Source: a virus. From it: a stretch of 42,466 bases of DNA. A program made the translations under genes and the position numbers. Every line of letters starts with the position of its first letter. Positions within the stretch are counted from its first letter, which is position 1. A model generated the notes under the pieces. That model saw nothing but the letters and a program-made list of their open reading frames with translations, was not told where the DNA came from and ran no database searches. This document shows, piece by piece, positions 18,601 through 26,742 of the stretch. The stretch is from the IMG/VR virus record IMGVR_UViG_3300002514_000061, positions 1-42,466 of that record; one strand, written 5' to 3'.

Positions 18601-21600
18601 GATGTTCTGAATCGAGTAGAGGTTAAGGGTGTTAATGATGTGCCGGTCAATCAGGTCGCTGTTAACCTTTCTTCTGCGACAGGGAGTATCCTTGGTCTCA
18701 AGGATCTACAGGATCAGGCCAACACTGGAGACATAGAAGCACAAAGACTGCTTCAAGATGTAGCCTCAGACTCTTTATCCTACTTGTTGAGCGGTATTCC
18801 TGATGTACGCATACTGCCCACGCCCGCACAAGGTTTGTATGATGGAGATTTAGAGCCTGCAATAGGATTAGATGTAGGTTTTGCAGAAGAAAACAGAAAA
18901 GATGTTTTATCTGCGTTAGAAAAATTTGCTGATAATTTTAATCAACAACAGATTCATGTTCGCGGTATTCCCGAAGAAGGGACAGACATTGGGCACGCTT
19001 ACCCTGATGGCTCCTTTAATACTTCTTCAGTTAGATTTAATTTAGCCCAGCCATTGTCAAGAGCAGAAGTCGAGGAAGTTATATCCAGATCAGGCTTGGC
19101 AGGCATGACAGCAACTGATATCTATTTAGACGCTTATTACATAGGGGACCCCAATGACTCAGCCGCCGTCTACCAATTTGAGGAAGGAGTCTACCGAGCC
19201 AGACAATCCCTTGCTGAACGCTCACCGTCGCATAGGCGAGAAGTTAAAAGAATATGGGTCTATGGAAATGGGGGATACGGACTCACCAATGACTACTCAG
19301 ACATACGAGGCCCACTTCGTCCCCCGGAAGCGAACGAGGGGAATCGAACCAGTTGGAGAATAGGTCAGCGCCTACGTGGCCGTCCGTTTATTCCGGTTCC
19401 TTCTCAGCAGACCTTAACCCCTGAGCAGCGTGATCTTCAGTCTGAGATAGCTGATGCGTTCGATAATATGCCCCTTAATGATCTGGGCAATCCAGACGTG
19501 CGCAGAGCTTATGATGAGCTATCTCGTGAAATTAAAAGTCAGTACCGGGCGCTTCCCATTGAAGTCCGAATGGTGGTTCGAGACGAGAGCGCACCTGTGC
19601 AGACATCTATTGAAGATGTGTATCCCAACAGCGATGCTATGCGTAAGGACATATTGGACAACAACAAACTTCGTGTTCTTGCTACAAACTCAGCAGCTTT
19701 TGGGCCAGAAGGAGTCTCTTACGACAGCCATCCATTGCTACAAGATAGTGGTTTTGTAGACGCTAACGGGCTTCCCATGCTCGTAAATGATATCTTTAGG
19801 GCGGTCCACGATTACTACGCTCATACGATGGCTCCAAATAAGTTTGGCCCGTTGGGCGAAGAAGCTGCATGGCAGAACCACATGAGGATGACCCGAAGCC
19901 CGTGGGCTAGATGGGCGCTTACCTCAGAAACAAGGGGCCAGAATAGTTGGTTTAATTTTCATAGACTAGCTGTTGGCTCAAACAAACGAGCAGACTCATT
20001 GCCTTTAGTAGAGCGTGAGTTTGCGGAGCAGAAGACAGCGCTACTCCCCATAGAATACACGATGACCGGTGATCCTGTTATTGATGAAGAGATGCTCGAC
20101 ATAGCATCTCCCGATAAGGAAGCGCGGAACTTTGGCGATGGCAAGCCAAGCGTATCTGTAAGGGCAGATGATGGCTCTGTGGTGGCATATACTTATAAAG
20201 GGTACACCATAGAAAAAGGTGATGAAGGTTTCCGGGGCATGTGGCGGCTCATCCCCCCCGGAGAAAATAGTGCCAGTGATATTGCGCCGACAAGACGCGA
20301 GCTTATGGCAGCAGTGGATGCTCTAGAAGAAGAGACACGGCGCTCTGAACCAGAAGCTACATCAGATAAGGAAGCGCGGCGCTTTGTTGACTTGCCCAAG
20401 GAAGCGCAGCGACTAGTCAGGACCACAGATGCTAACGGTAAGCAGACCGCTAGGTTCGGAACGATCCAGTACAAAGGGAACAATGTCCCTGTAGTTCTGC
20501 ACATGGGTACACCAGAAGACTCTGGTATGCGCCATGCGGATAAACATCTTCTTAATTTTGAGACGTTCACTCCATATGAGTCTGTTCCCATAGCGTTGAA
20601 GTCTTTGATGACGGCATCGTTTAACCCTGAGCGGCAAGCTCCCCGTAAGTCTCCTGCCCTTACATTTACAGAGGGCGGCGGTAGAAACCAAGCAGGCAAG
20701 TTTACCATTGAATGGCAGGACCCAGCCTCTCGTTTCCCCGTGAAGGCTGCGTTTACATTACTGGAGCCAAACACAATTAGCGGGGTAGAGGTTCCTGTCT
20801 TTGCAATGGATACCATCTTTGTTGATACGGGCAGAGAAACTCCCGCTTATCAGGCAGCGGAAAGGACGATCAGACGGGAAGGCGTGATAGAGCTAGATAA
20901 GATCTCGCGCCCCGGCAAAGAGGCTGTGCTAGATGCAGTCGCTAACTTCAAGCAGAGAGCAAAGAAAGAGAAGTTTGCTAGGCCCATATCGCAAGAGTTC
21001 TCTCTCAAGTCCAAGCCCACTGACATGGGTATCGACATGCCCTCAGGCATGGTCGCGCCTCAGCAGCATGAAACCTTGGGCGAAAAGGTTCTCACTAATC
21101 TTGGCATGGTTGGTGGCAGTCCTTTAGATAGCTTCGGAGATTTCTTCAAGTGGTTCCGAAGAGTGTTCGTGGATATGTGGGACCCGATCCGTCGCATGGA
21201 CGTTGGCCTGTCAGAACGGGACGCAAAGAACCAGAACTTTTTAAGCGCGTCCAGTTCAGCATGGGCGGCTATGCGTAGAGCACGTAGGGCGACTGCTATT
21301 ACAGCATACTCCCTATCAAAAGGAGTGCCGACTTACCGTGATGGCTCTACCTCGGTGAAGGATATACCGGAGGACGCCCTACAAACTAACATAGATGGAA
21401 CAACGGAACGCAGCCGCATCGCCGGGACATCTACAGGATTTATTCCTATCATTGAGCCATTGAGAAATGGCAATCGGTTTGATCCATTTCACCTGTATGC
21501 GATAGCTCGTAGGGCGGCACGTCTTATTCGTGAGGGGCGGGAGCGCCTTCTCACTCAGGATCAGATTGCACAGTACCTTGCCATGGGAAACAGCCGTGCT

Positions 21601-23892
21601 GAGATAGCGCAGATCATGGACATATCAGAGGCTGAGGTGGACACTCTCTTGGCTGGGCGTGACATCAAATTCAATGATGACTTCTCTGATATCTTCCAGG
21701 ACTACCAAGTTTGGAACGGTTACTTTGTGGACTTCTTGGTAGATACCGGGGTTCTCACCAGAGAGAAGGCCGACATATGGAAAGAGTCTGCTGATTATAT
21801 TCCGTTCTATCGCCAGCTTGATAAAGATTATGGTGGCGAGGCCATGACCGGTGAGAATCCTATGTTCAAGGGATTAATGGCAAGCGCCCCTCCTCCTGAA
21901 CTAAAAGGGAAAGGAATGATATGGTCGATCATAGCAAAGGATGCGCAGGGCAATGAGACAATGTTGCCCACTACGTTTGGTCAATCTGAAAAGAATGTAG
22001 CTGAGGCATATGCGCAGAAGTACAAAGATGAAACGGGGATGGACGCAAGAATAGTTCGCAAGGGGATGCCCCTTGGTGGATTCTTAGATACTATAACAGA
22101 GAACGCTTTATCTGCTGTTCAGACGGGAATGATGAACGTCGCTATGCAGCGGACAATGCGCAACCTTGTTCTTACAGATCCTCAGACAACCGTGAAGACA
22201 AAGCCGGATACGCCGGGTTCAGTTACATTCCACGTCAAGGGTGAGCCAATAACGCTATACGTGGGTGATCGTGCGCTTTACTCATCTCTTCATAACTACC
22301 TTGACAATCAACGGATTGATCCGTTCGTTAATTTCTTAGGGATGCCTGCTCGTTTCTTGAGAGAGATGATCACCCGATCACCTGACTTCATGGCGGCGAA
22401 CATGCTAAGGGATTCGCTGTCTGCATGGGTAACCAGTGGTCGTGACACTAAGGCTTTAATAGGAACTATTGGTGGGTTCTCTCAAGCTCTGCGTGGCAGT
22501 GCCTCTGCTGATGCACTGGCTGCGGCGGGCCTGATGACCGGGTTTGATTTTGGTGGAGACCCCACCAAGATGACTCAATTTATAGACAAAGAGTTGCTTA
22601 AATATAAGTACCCGTCAGCAGCGGGGCGGTTTGCACGCAATCCACTGAAGGCTTTGTGGGACGCAACAGGTACAGCTTCCCGTGCTTCGGATGCAGCCAC
22701 TCGTATCGCTGTATATGAGAGGGTCCTTAAAGACACAGGCGATGAAGCGCAGGCTATCTTTGAGGCCGAGGAGGTTATTAACTTCTCAGCGCGAGGTAGT
22801 TCAGCATTGATAAAGAACCTTGCGATAGTGGTTCCATTCTTGAACGCCCGTATCCAAGGCTTGGATGTTTTGTACCGTTCTTCGATGGGGGCCAAAGGGT
22901 TTGCGGCGAGGCCTGAGTCCGACATTGTAAAGAGAAGGTTTATGTTCAGAGCCATGCTGGTTGCCGCGAGTAGCGCAGCGTACTGGGCCATGGTCCACGA
23001 TGATGAGGAATACATAAACCAAAACCCAGAGATCAAAGATAACTACTGGATAATTCCGTCGGCGTGGATACCCGGTTATGACGGACCACCCCTCAAGTTT
23101 CCGATACCGTTTGAGGTAGGGTTCTTGTTCAAGACCATACCTGAAAGGGTCATGGCCTTGTACTTCGGCAAAGACGTGCCTCGTGATATTGCGCAGACGT
23201 TGCGGAGAGGTCTGGTAAATACGTTTGAATTTAATCCAATCCCTCAGGCAGTGATGCCTCCGCTTGAAGCCATAGCCAATTACAGTTTCTTTACTGGGCG
23301 CGAGATTGAAGGACAGTATCTCAAGGGCCTTGAGCCGGGGTACCGTTATAACAGCCGCACTTCGGCGCTAGCTATAAAGTTGGGTGAAGACTTTAACTAC
23401 TCTCCCGTAAAGATTGACCACATGATTAGAGGGTACGGTGGCACCTTAGGCACAGTGGTTATCGACACAGTAGACCAAGTGATGAGAGAGACGGCAGCTA
23501 GTTTAGGAGAGCGCCCCTCCAAACAGCTTAGTGAATACCCATTTGTGAAGAGATTTTTAGCAAAGCCAGATGCGCGAGGCCTTGTCACACAGTTTTACGA
23601 GTTGCGGAAAGCAGTCAATCAAGCCGTCAAGACATCTGATATGCTGGAGAAAGGTGATCTTACCTTAGAAGAAAGCGTGGAGTTTTCAGATAAGAGAGCA
23701 AGGTTGCTGGCAATAGAGGACGATGTAAAAGAAATATCTGGCGTACTTTCTAGCCTGAGAGATGAACGCAAGCGTGTTATGCAAGCGGACATAAGCCCAG
23801 AAGAAAAACGGGAAGAGATTGACAGGATCACAGCCATGGAGCTTATGGCTGTTGAGTCTATCCCGGAACTAAGGCAAGAGGCGTTTCGATAG
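15616..23892 (+). CDS. Giant polyvalent virion protein: HExxH-peptidase-like, ART-like and LPD38-like domains
   Basis: 2758 residues from ATG 15616, preceded by GGGAAAG; a TTG at 15598 overlapping the previous stop is the alternative. Order: two short N-terminal helical repeats (4-45; GYTDDEIADYL / GYSSTEIIDYL), a Gly/Ala-rich hydrophobic stretch (about 155-190), and an acidic linker. Next is a zinc-peptidase-like region with H594-E-T-V-H598 and a Glu-rich helix near 649-654. An ADP-ribosyltransferase-like region follows (745-1010; AYGWGLYFSQ at 779-788, AGIPGHQY, YNYVIWD). A conserved HDYYAHTM block sits at 1398-1405. The helical LPD38-like region of phage polyvalent proteins is at about 2200-2420 (TRSPDFMAANMLRDSLSAWV, VPFLNARIQGLDVLY). 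Such proteins are carried in the capsid and ejected to act on host targets. Canonical ART N-terminal His appears replaced (QGGPN). Confidence 0.8.
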   Translation: MGFDVLGARNDGYTDDEIADYLSQQRGFNITGARDDGYSSTEIIDYLVPPVATPAPEESSEEGFLPQLKGSFLSTLTEGNPRLGARAVEGLGRAFGSETMTQWGSETAKEYDESPDKFVPREPDALEAILSGELGRIGDALGSGLGQGLASLAVPVATALPGAALGAPLGPVGMAVGARAGAGLGSFALNYGDTYDYLLEQEKVEADLAAKVAVGPGVIMAALDMIGLSALSAPFRNKTQKEISRSITKRFLQLGKRGFTTEGATELAQQIVQELTGEGTELAGVAGTDIELNQRMRNVINAGIIGSLTGGTVGTITAPLARPTDESAAPVLPDVTEGLPETLDIETETTLEEDTADGEQSVTEADMASEGQLDLNFASEEVAQDEVESAVTPPASDEFVTEQVEGGVDETVAPDLGPIDIAGVSDEVVDEQLRQVVADPSPEGPAAPDLGELDLEVTEPVSPEFQDSSLETIPVAAGQMELFPSSTIEELTASAQSATPKLSTPEHIVKKVVENLNRRLQARGLADDVSLIITDTIFRPEMGASPDSTPSEAKYIPRTQSAKGAIILALDALPESTLRKPKEMATYLAGLTDHETVHSWVDIGVINDNDMQALSKAASLAPHWSDPNKTVMDVIADVYPDLDAEGQIEEAAAELFRGHAAGNVVLKGRPLSIWQRIMNFFRNLKGGLAEADIYKAAQVFDRVGMSPDFVSVAPAAPADDFGDDLVQAVGGKDKSLGEELRDDKEARLFQGGPNMWKPEPGKPFGTPQLKFVGTVGGQAYGWGLYFSQIPGVGRDFAKYYTGGSDKPGQFLELDIPDDAVAKFLNYNFPLREQPEVVQQAVERIYDRFPALKEIMRSTAPSVDAEQNPRGQDLYRSLIQLISEERDITPYGSSGVIRTDAFKDASLALGEAGIPGHQYSLDPEMASRPTAKGLAARLINLTGSVDAAIVEAQERIADAEQRGVDLANSEFQVPAALEILQEQGDPRRYNYVIWDQDVLNRVEVKGVNDVPVNQVAVNLSSATGSILGLKDLQDQANTGDIEAQRLLQDVASDSLSYLLSGIPDVRILPTPAQGLYDGDLEPAIGLDVGFAEENRKDVLSALEKFADNFNQQQIHVRGIPEEGTDIGHAYPDGSFNTSSVRFNLAQPLSRAEVEEVISRSGLAGMTATDIYLDAYYIGDPNDSAAVYQFEEGVYRARQSLAERSPSHRREVKRIWVYGNGGYGLTNDYSDIRGPLRPPEANEGNRTSWRIGQRLRGRPFIPVPSQQTLTPEQRDLQSEIADAFDNMPLNDLGNPDVRRAYDELSREIKSQYRALPIEVRMVVRDESAPVQTSIEDVYPNSDAMRKDILDNNKLRVLATNSAAFGPEGVSYDSHPLLQDSGFVDANGLPMLVNDIFRAVHDYYAHTMAPNKFGPLGEEAAWQNHMRMTRSPWARWALTSETRGQNSWFNFHRLAVGSNKRADSLPLVEREFAEQKTALLPIEYTMTGDPVIDEEMLDIASPDKEARNFGDGKPSVSVRADDGSVVAYTYKGYTIEKGDEGFRGMWRLIPPGENSASDIAPTRRELMAAVDALEEETRRSEPEATSDKEARRFVDLPKEAQRLVRTTDANGKQTARFGTIQYKGNNVPVVLHMGTPEDSGMRHADKHLLNFETFTPYESVPIALKSLMTASFNPERQAPRKSPALTFTEGGGRNQAGKFTIEWQDPASRFPVKAAFTLLEPNTISGVEVPVFAMDTIFVDTGRETPAYQAAERTIRREGVIELDKISRPGKEAVLDAVANFKQRAKKEKFARPISQEFSLKSKPTDMGIDMPSGMVAPQQHETLGEKVLTNLGMVGGSPLDSFGDFFKWFRRVFVDMWDPIRRMDVGLSERDAKNQNFLSASSSAWAAMRRARRATAITAYSLSKGVPTYRDGSTSVKDIPEDALQTNIDGTTERSRIAGTSTGFIPIIEPLRNGNRFDPFHLYAIARRAARLIREGRERLLTQDQIAQYLAMGNSRAEIAQIMDISEAEVDTLLAGRDIKFNDDFSDIFQDYQVWNGYFVDFLVDTGVLTREKADIWKESADYIPFYRQLDKDYGGEAMTGENPMFKGLMASAPPPELKGKGMIWSIIAKDAQGNETMLPTTFGQSEKNVAEAYAQKYKDETGMDARIVRKGMPLGGFLDTITENALSAVQTGMMNVAMQRTMRNLVLTDPQTTVKTKPDTPGSVTFHVKGEPITLYVGDRALYSSLHNYLDNQRIDPFVNFLGMPARFLREMITRSPDFMAANMLRDSLSAWVTSGRDTKALIGTIGGFSQALRGSASADALAAAGLMTGFDFGGDPTKMTQFIDKELLKYKYPSAAGRFARNPLKALWDATGTASRASDAATRIAVYERVLKDTGDEAQAIFEAEEVINFSARGSSALIKNLAIVVPFLNARIQGLDVLYRSSMGAKGFAARPESDIVKRRFMFRAMLVAASSAAYWAMVHDDEEYINQNPEIKDNYWIIPSAWIPGYDGPPLKFPIPFEVGFLFKTIPERVMALYFGKDVPRDIAQTLRRGLVNTFEFNPIPQAVMPPLEAIANYSFFTGREIEGQYLKGLEPGYRYNSRTSALAIKLGEDFNYSPVKIDHMIRGYGGTLGTVVIDTVDQVMRETAASLGERPSKQLSEYPFVKRFLAKPDARGLVTQFYELRKAVNQAVKTSDMLEKGDLTLEESVEFSDKRARLLAIEDDVKEISGVLSSLRDERKRVMQADISPEEKREEIDRITAMELMAVESIPELRQEAFR

Positions 23893-23920
23893 GAACGCTC
23901 CCCCACAATAGGAGATAGGT

Positions 23921-24370
23921 ATGTTAAGTTTGCTCGGGTCCCTATTGGGATTTGGTACTTCTTTCCTGCCGAAGGTCATGGATTTCTTCCAAGACCGGTC
24001 AGATAAGAAGCATGAACTAGCGGTAATGGAAGTTCAAATACGTCAGCAGAAAGAACTAGCTGATCAAAAGTTGGAGATGGTCAATGTGGAAGCAGATGTA
24101 CGAGAGATGGAATCTCTTCACAAGTCTATGCAGCCTACGGGCGTGGCGTTTATCGACGGCCTTCGTGGTTCTGTTCGTCCTGTTATCACTTATGCTTTCT
24201 TCGGGCTGTTCATTTTTGTTGAAGTATCCGCTTATCTCGCACTCACTTCCCAAGGAGTATCTGGATTGGACGCGGCCAACGCTGTCTGGTCTGAAGAAAC
24301 CTCAGCACTGTTTGCCGCCGTCATTAGTTTCTGGTTCGGCGGACGCGCCATCTCCCGTGCCAGAAAATGA
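23921..24370 (+). CDS. Holin, GTA-type three-TM family
   Basis: A 149-residue membrane protein preceded by AGGAGATAGGT. A hydrophobic N-terminal segment (LLGSLLGFGTSFLPKVM) is followed by a charged coiled helix (about 25-70; HELAVMEVQIRQQKELADQK). Then come GLRGSVRPVITYAFFGLFIF, a further hydrophobic stretch to about residue 115, and a final hydrophobic segment ending FWFGGRAISRARK. The charged helix, VRP-x-I-T and closing W/Y-F-G-x-R form the pattern of the GTA_holin_3TM family. It would permeabilise the inner membrane at lysis. It overlaps the lysozyme gene by four bases (ATGA), the usual holin-endolysin coupling. Confidence 0.82.
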   Translation: MLSLLGSLLGFGTSFLPKVMDFFQDRSDKKHELAVMEVQIRQQKELADQKLEMVNVEADVREMESLHKSMQPTGVAFIDGLRGSVRPVITYAFFGLFIFVEVSAYLALTSQGVSGLDAANAVWSEETSALFAAVISFWFGGRAISRARK

Positions 24371-24822
24371 GGATCAATGCGCGAGGGATGCAGATAATAA
24401 AGCTCTTTGAAGGCTTTCGCTCTGAGCCGTATCTGTGTTCCGCGATGGTTGCCACCATTGGGTTTGGTTCTACTTGGTCCTTTGATGGCAGTCGTGTCAC
24501 CTTATCTCACCCGCCGATTGATGAAGCAGAGGCCGAGGAGCTACTTCTACGAGAGGTCCGTAAGTGCGAGAAGGCGGTAGATCGGCTGATCAAAGTCGAA
24601 TTAAATCGCAATGAACACTCTGCTCTCCAGAGCTTCGTATATAATTTAGGCAGCGGTCGGCTACAGTCTAGTACCTTAAGATCCCTCTTGAACAGGAATG
24701 CTCCTAGAGAAAGAATTGCAGATGAGTTCCCTAAGTGGCGAAGAGCCGGGGGCAAAATATTACAGGGCCTAGTCAGAAGACGGGCGGCAGAGAGAGCTTT
24801 GTTTCTGTACGAAGGAGACTGA
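24367..24822 (+). CDS. Endolysin, GH24 lysozyme with E-8aa-C-5aa-T active site
   Basis: A 151-residue muramidase of the phage lysozyme (GH24) family, normal length for a single-domain enzyme. The N-terminus reads IKLFEGFRSEPYLCSAMVAT. E15, C24 and T30 have exactly the spacing E-8-[D/C]-5-T known for this family, here with the cysteine variant in place of the T4-type aspartate. The helical C-terminal lobe contains ALQSFVYNLGSG (about 96-107) and FPKWRRAGGKILQGLVRRRA, a family signature. No signal or SAR anchor is visible, so export should depend on the adjacent holin. It cleaves the glycan strands of peptidoglycan. Confidence 0.92.
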   Translation: MRINARGMQIIKLFEGFRSEPYLCSAMVATIGFGSTWSFDGSRVTLSHPPIDEAEAEELLLREVRKCEKAVDRLIKVELNRNEHSALQSFVYNLGSGRLQSSTLRSLLNRNAPRERIADEFPKWRRAGGKILQGLVRRRAAERALFLYEGD

Positions 24823-24823
24823 T

Positions 24824-25177
24824 ATGGAAGTGGATGCGAGGCTAGGCATACAGGCGGCGATCATGTTAGCCACGATTGCTGGGGGGTATGCGGTTGTTAA
24901 GGCCCAACTACAGCGTGTCATCTCTGATCTGGTTGATCACATAAAGAAGTTTGAGAAACATAAGTCAGCGTTCGATGCCCGACTTGATGATGCGGAGTCC
25001 CAGAGAAGTGTGTTCGCTAGTCAGATATCCACGCTTATTGATATCAATAGTGTGTCTGCTTTGGAGCGGCGCAACAGGGAGATGGCTACGTTGCAGGCGG
25101 AAGTTAAAGTGTTGCAGGCTCAGATCCAGCACCTAAATGATATACACAATTCAAAGCATCCAGAGACAAGCAAGTAG
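24824..25177 (+). CDS. N-terminally anchored coiled-coil protein (possible i-spanin-like)
   Basis: A 117-residue protein one base after the lysozyme stop, with GGAG 7 bases before the ATG. One N-terminal hydrophobic segment (AAIMLATIAGGYAVVKA, about residues 11-27) is followed by a predicted coiled coil to about residue 105, with heptad-like Leu/Val/Ile spacing (SALERRNREMATLQAEVKVL). This topology and its place after holin and lysozyme resemble inner-membrane spanins, but no matching outer-membrane lipoprotein is clear next to it. It may instead be another membrane-anchored coiled-coil protein of unknown role. Confidence 0.7.
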   Translation: MEVDARLGIQAAIMLATIAGGYAVVKAQLQRVISDLVDHIKKFEKHKSAFDARLDDAESQRSVFASQISTLIDINSVSALERRNREMATLQAEVKVLQAQIQHLNDIHNSKHPETSK

Positions 25178-25186
25178 GAGACTCGC

Positions 25187-25309
25187 ATGGACACAATACT
25201 AAAGTGGTGGGAGAACACCTTCGGCGGCAACAATGCAATATGGAATATAGACTATGGTAAAATCATTATCATTGCTCTGCTTGTGTATCATATTTTCTTT
25301 CAGTCCTAG
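25187..25309 (+). CDS. 40-residue single-TM protein overlapping the next gene's signal peptide
   Basis: A short frame with an excellent ribosome binding site (AGGAG, six bases before the ATG). It encodes a polar N-terminus with three Trp residues (ILKWWENTFGGNNAIWN) and a C-terminal transmembrane segment (YGKIIIIALLVYHIFF), ending two residues later. The last 56 bases overlap, in another frame, the start and signal peptide of the next gene. Strong RBS, sensible membrane topology and a position in the lysis cassette support it. It could be a small lysis accessory or antiholin-like peptide; function unknown. Confidence 0.68.
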   Translation: MDTILKWWENTFGGNNAIWNIDYGKIIIIALLVYHIFFQS

Positions 25310-25559
25310 TAGTGCAGTAGCTACAGAGAAGGTGTTTGCTGGCTGGATACTTCATATGTTCATTAGCGGACAACTCAAGGAGTACACCCCACGAGGTGGG
25401 ATGACTGAGTGCCTGAAGGTAAAGCGGAAGATTCTGCGTAGTCAGGGCCATTCGGTTGGCACCCGTTGGGAATGTGCCAGGGGTAAACTTGTTCTCCGTG
25501 AATACTCAGCAGGGAAGGACGGAAACAAGTGGTTGCCCGTGGAGCACTTGGGTAAGTAG
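25254..25559 (+). CDS. Small secreted protein with signal peptide
   Basis: A 101-residue protein with a classical signal peptide (MVKSLSLLCLCIIFSFSPSS, then AVA before TEKV, giving cleavage near residue 23). No convincing lipobox is present, so it is probably periplasmic and soluble. The mature part is small and basic, with two cysteines (TECLKVKRKIL and TRWECARGKLVLRE) that could form a disulfide. Its start is embedded in the preceding small TM gene. The family is not recognised; lysis cassette membership suggests an envelope role. Confidence 0.68.
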   Translation: MVKSLSLLCLCIIFSFSPSSAVATEKVFAGWILHMFISGQLKEYTPRGGMTECLKVKRKILRSQGHSVGTRWECARGKLVLREYSAGKDGNKWLPVEHLGK

Positions 25560-25561
25560 TT

Positions 25562-26035
25562 ATGGCTGAAGAGCGGGGCAGGAGAGACAGCGACCAGCTA
25601 AAGATAAGCGATAGCTCTGCCATCTCTATGCCTGTTCGCAATCTTCTGTCGATTGTCGCTGCTGTATCTGTCGGGGTGTGGGCTTTCTTCGGAGTGCAAG
25701 AGCGCTTGAATAAGCTGGAAACTTTCGAGCAGCTTATCCGTAAGGATCTTGAGACAGGCTTGAAGGAACTGAAGACAGAGCTAGGAAAGAACAGTGAGTT
25801 CCGTATCAAGTGGCCTCGTGGGGAACTGGGTCAGGCCTCTGCTGATCAGGAGCAGTACCTGTTAATAGAGCATCTGAGCGGTCAGGTAGAGAAGATACAA
25901 ACGCGCATTGAAGAGGGCATGAGTAACGGCGTCAACATCAAGCGACTACAAGAAGACGTTAAGACGTTAAGAACTGATGTGGAAACATTAAAGGATAAGC
26001 AGCGTGGCCTGTTAAGCAGCGGGACAGGAGGCTAG
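25562..26035 (+). CDS. Membrane-anchored coiled-coil protein, conserved-looking, function unknown
   Basis: A 157-residue protein whose start follows the previous stop by two bases. A charged N-terminus (about 25 residues) precedes one TM segment (LLSIVAAVSVGVWAFFGVQE, about 28-47). A linker then contains FRIKWPRGELGQASADQEQY (about 80-99), and the C-terminal coiled coil follows (VEKIQTRIEEGMSNG to ETLKDKQRG). I recall closely similar membrane proteins with a 'FRIKWPRGELG' block in marine phages of unknown role. Possible functions are lysis control, virion membrane attachment or exclusion. No enzymatic motif is seen. Confidence 0.7.
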   Translation: MAEERGRRDSDQLKISDSSAISMPVRNLLSIVAAVSVGVWAFFGVQERLNKLETFEQLIRKDLETGLKELKTELGKNSEFRIKWPRGELGQASADQEQYLLIEHLSGQVEKIQTRIEEGMSNGVNIKRLQEDVKTLRTDVETLKDKQRGLLSSGTGG

Positions 26036-26036
26036 C

Positions 26037-26570
26037 ATGGACCCCATCACAATAGCAGCCGCCATTGCAGCCACCAAAACGCTAGTGAAATCGGCACGGG
26101 GTGTCCAAGAGATTGCGCACGGTATTGACGGACTGTTCCATGCCAAAGAGGCGCATGAGAAAAATAAAGACCACGAAGCTGGTAGCTCAATCGGCAAAAA
26201 GAATAAATCAATTCTTCAAAAGCGCGCTAAGGATGACGGCTCCGAAACTTCTATGTCTGCCAGTGCCGCAGCCATCATCGAACGCAAGCAATTGGATCAG
26301 CAGCTTGAGGACCTCAAGACCGAAATCAATCGTAAATGGCCGAGCGCTCCTAACGAGCCGACGACTTGGGATCTTATCCTAAAGGAACGTGAAAAGCGGG
26401 TTGCCGAAAAGAAAGAGCGCGAGAGGCTCGAAAAGATTGAGGCCGAAGAACGTGCGGAACGGCGTAAGAAACTTTTGCTTGAGCTTGCCAAGGGTTTGAT
26501 CGTTGCGGCCATTGCGGGGGGCATTGGTACGTTCCTCTACTGGGCCGCGCAGCACGGGGGCAGTGCCTAG
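26037..26570 (+). CDS. Highly charged helical protein with C-terminal TM anchor
   Basis: A 177-residue protein starting after GGAGGCTAGC. An Ala-rich N-terminal helix (ITIAAAIAATKTLVKSARGV) leads into a strongly charged middle, including a long Glu/Lys/Arg helix (about 118-150; REKRVAEKKERERLEKIEAE). A C-terminal TM segment (about 152-170; LIVAAIAGGIGTFLYWAA) closes it. It is the last rightward gene of the lysis/structural block. Its stop TAG shares the bases CTAG with the stop of the convergent leftward gene. Function unknown; tail-anchored membrane protein by topology. Confidence 0.72.
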   Translation: MDPITIAAAIAATKTLVKSARGVQEIAHGIDGLFHAKEAHEKNKDHEAGSSIGKKNKSILQKRAKDDGSETSMSASAAAIIERKQLDQQLEDLKTEINRKWPSAPNEPTTWDLILKEREKRVAEKKERERLEKIEAEERAERRKKLLLELAKGLIVAAIAGGIGTFLYWAAQHGGSA

Positions 26571-26725
26571 CTGTCCAACTCTATTCGCCCCACACCACCA
26601 CACTCTATACATATGACCTCGAACTCTTCAATGGAGGGGAAGGCAAACCTGTCGCCTGTGTGTGTCAGCCGAGTGGCTTCCACTATGACGTGGCCTTCTC
26701 CCTCACAATTGGTGCAAGTCCTCAT
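26567..26725 (-). CDS. 52-residue DnaJ-like zinc ribbon protein
   Basis: A small leftward frame starting 17 bases after the LPP20 gene stop. A good ribosome binding site (AGGAAGAG) lies about 6 bases before the ATG. It has two CxxC knuckles in the DnaJ cysteine-rich style, C4-T-N-C7 followed by EGEGHV and C39-I-E-C42 followed by GGVGRI, separated by about 30 residues. The four cysteines should bind one zinc ion. It is the final gene of the leftward early operon. Function unknown; possible roles are protein-protein or RNA contacts. Confidence 0.72.
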   Translation of the reverse strand: MRTCTNCEGEGHVIVEATRLTHTGDRFAFPSIEEFEVICIECGGVGRIELDS

Positions 26726-26742
26726 CCGTGACTCTTCCTCGC

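Noticed and set aside
20193-20816. Long antisense frame (207 aa) inside the giant protein gene
   Set aside because: Antisense to strongly coding sequence, with no motif and no ribosome binding site; a shadow frame.
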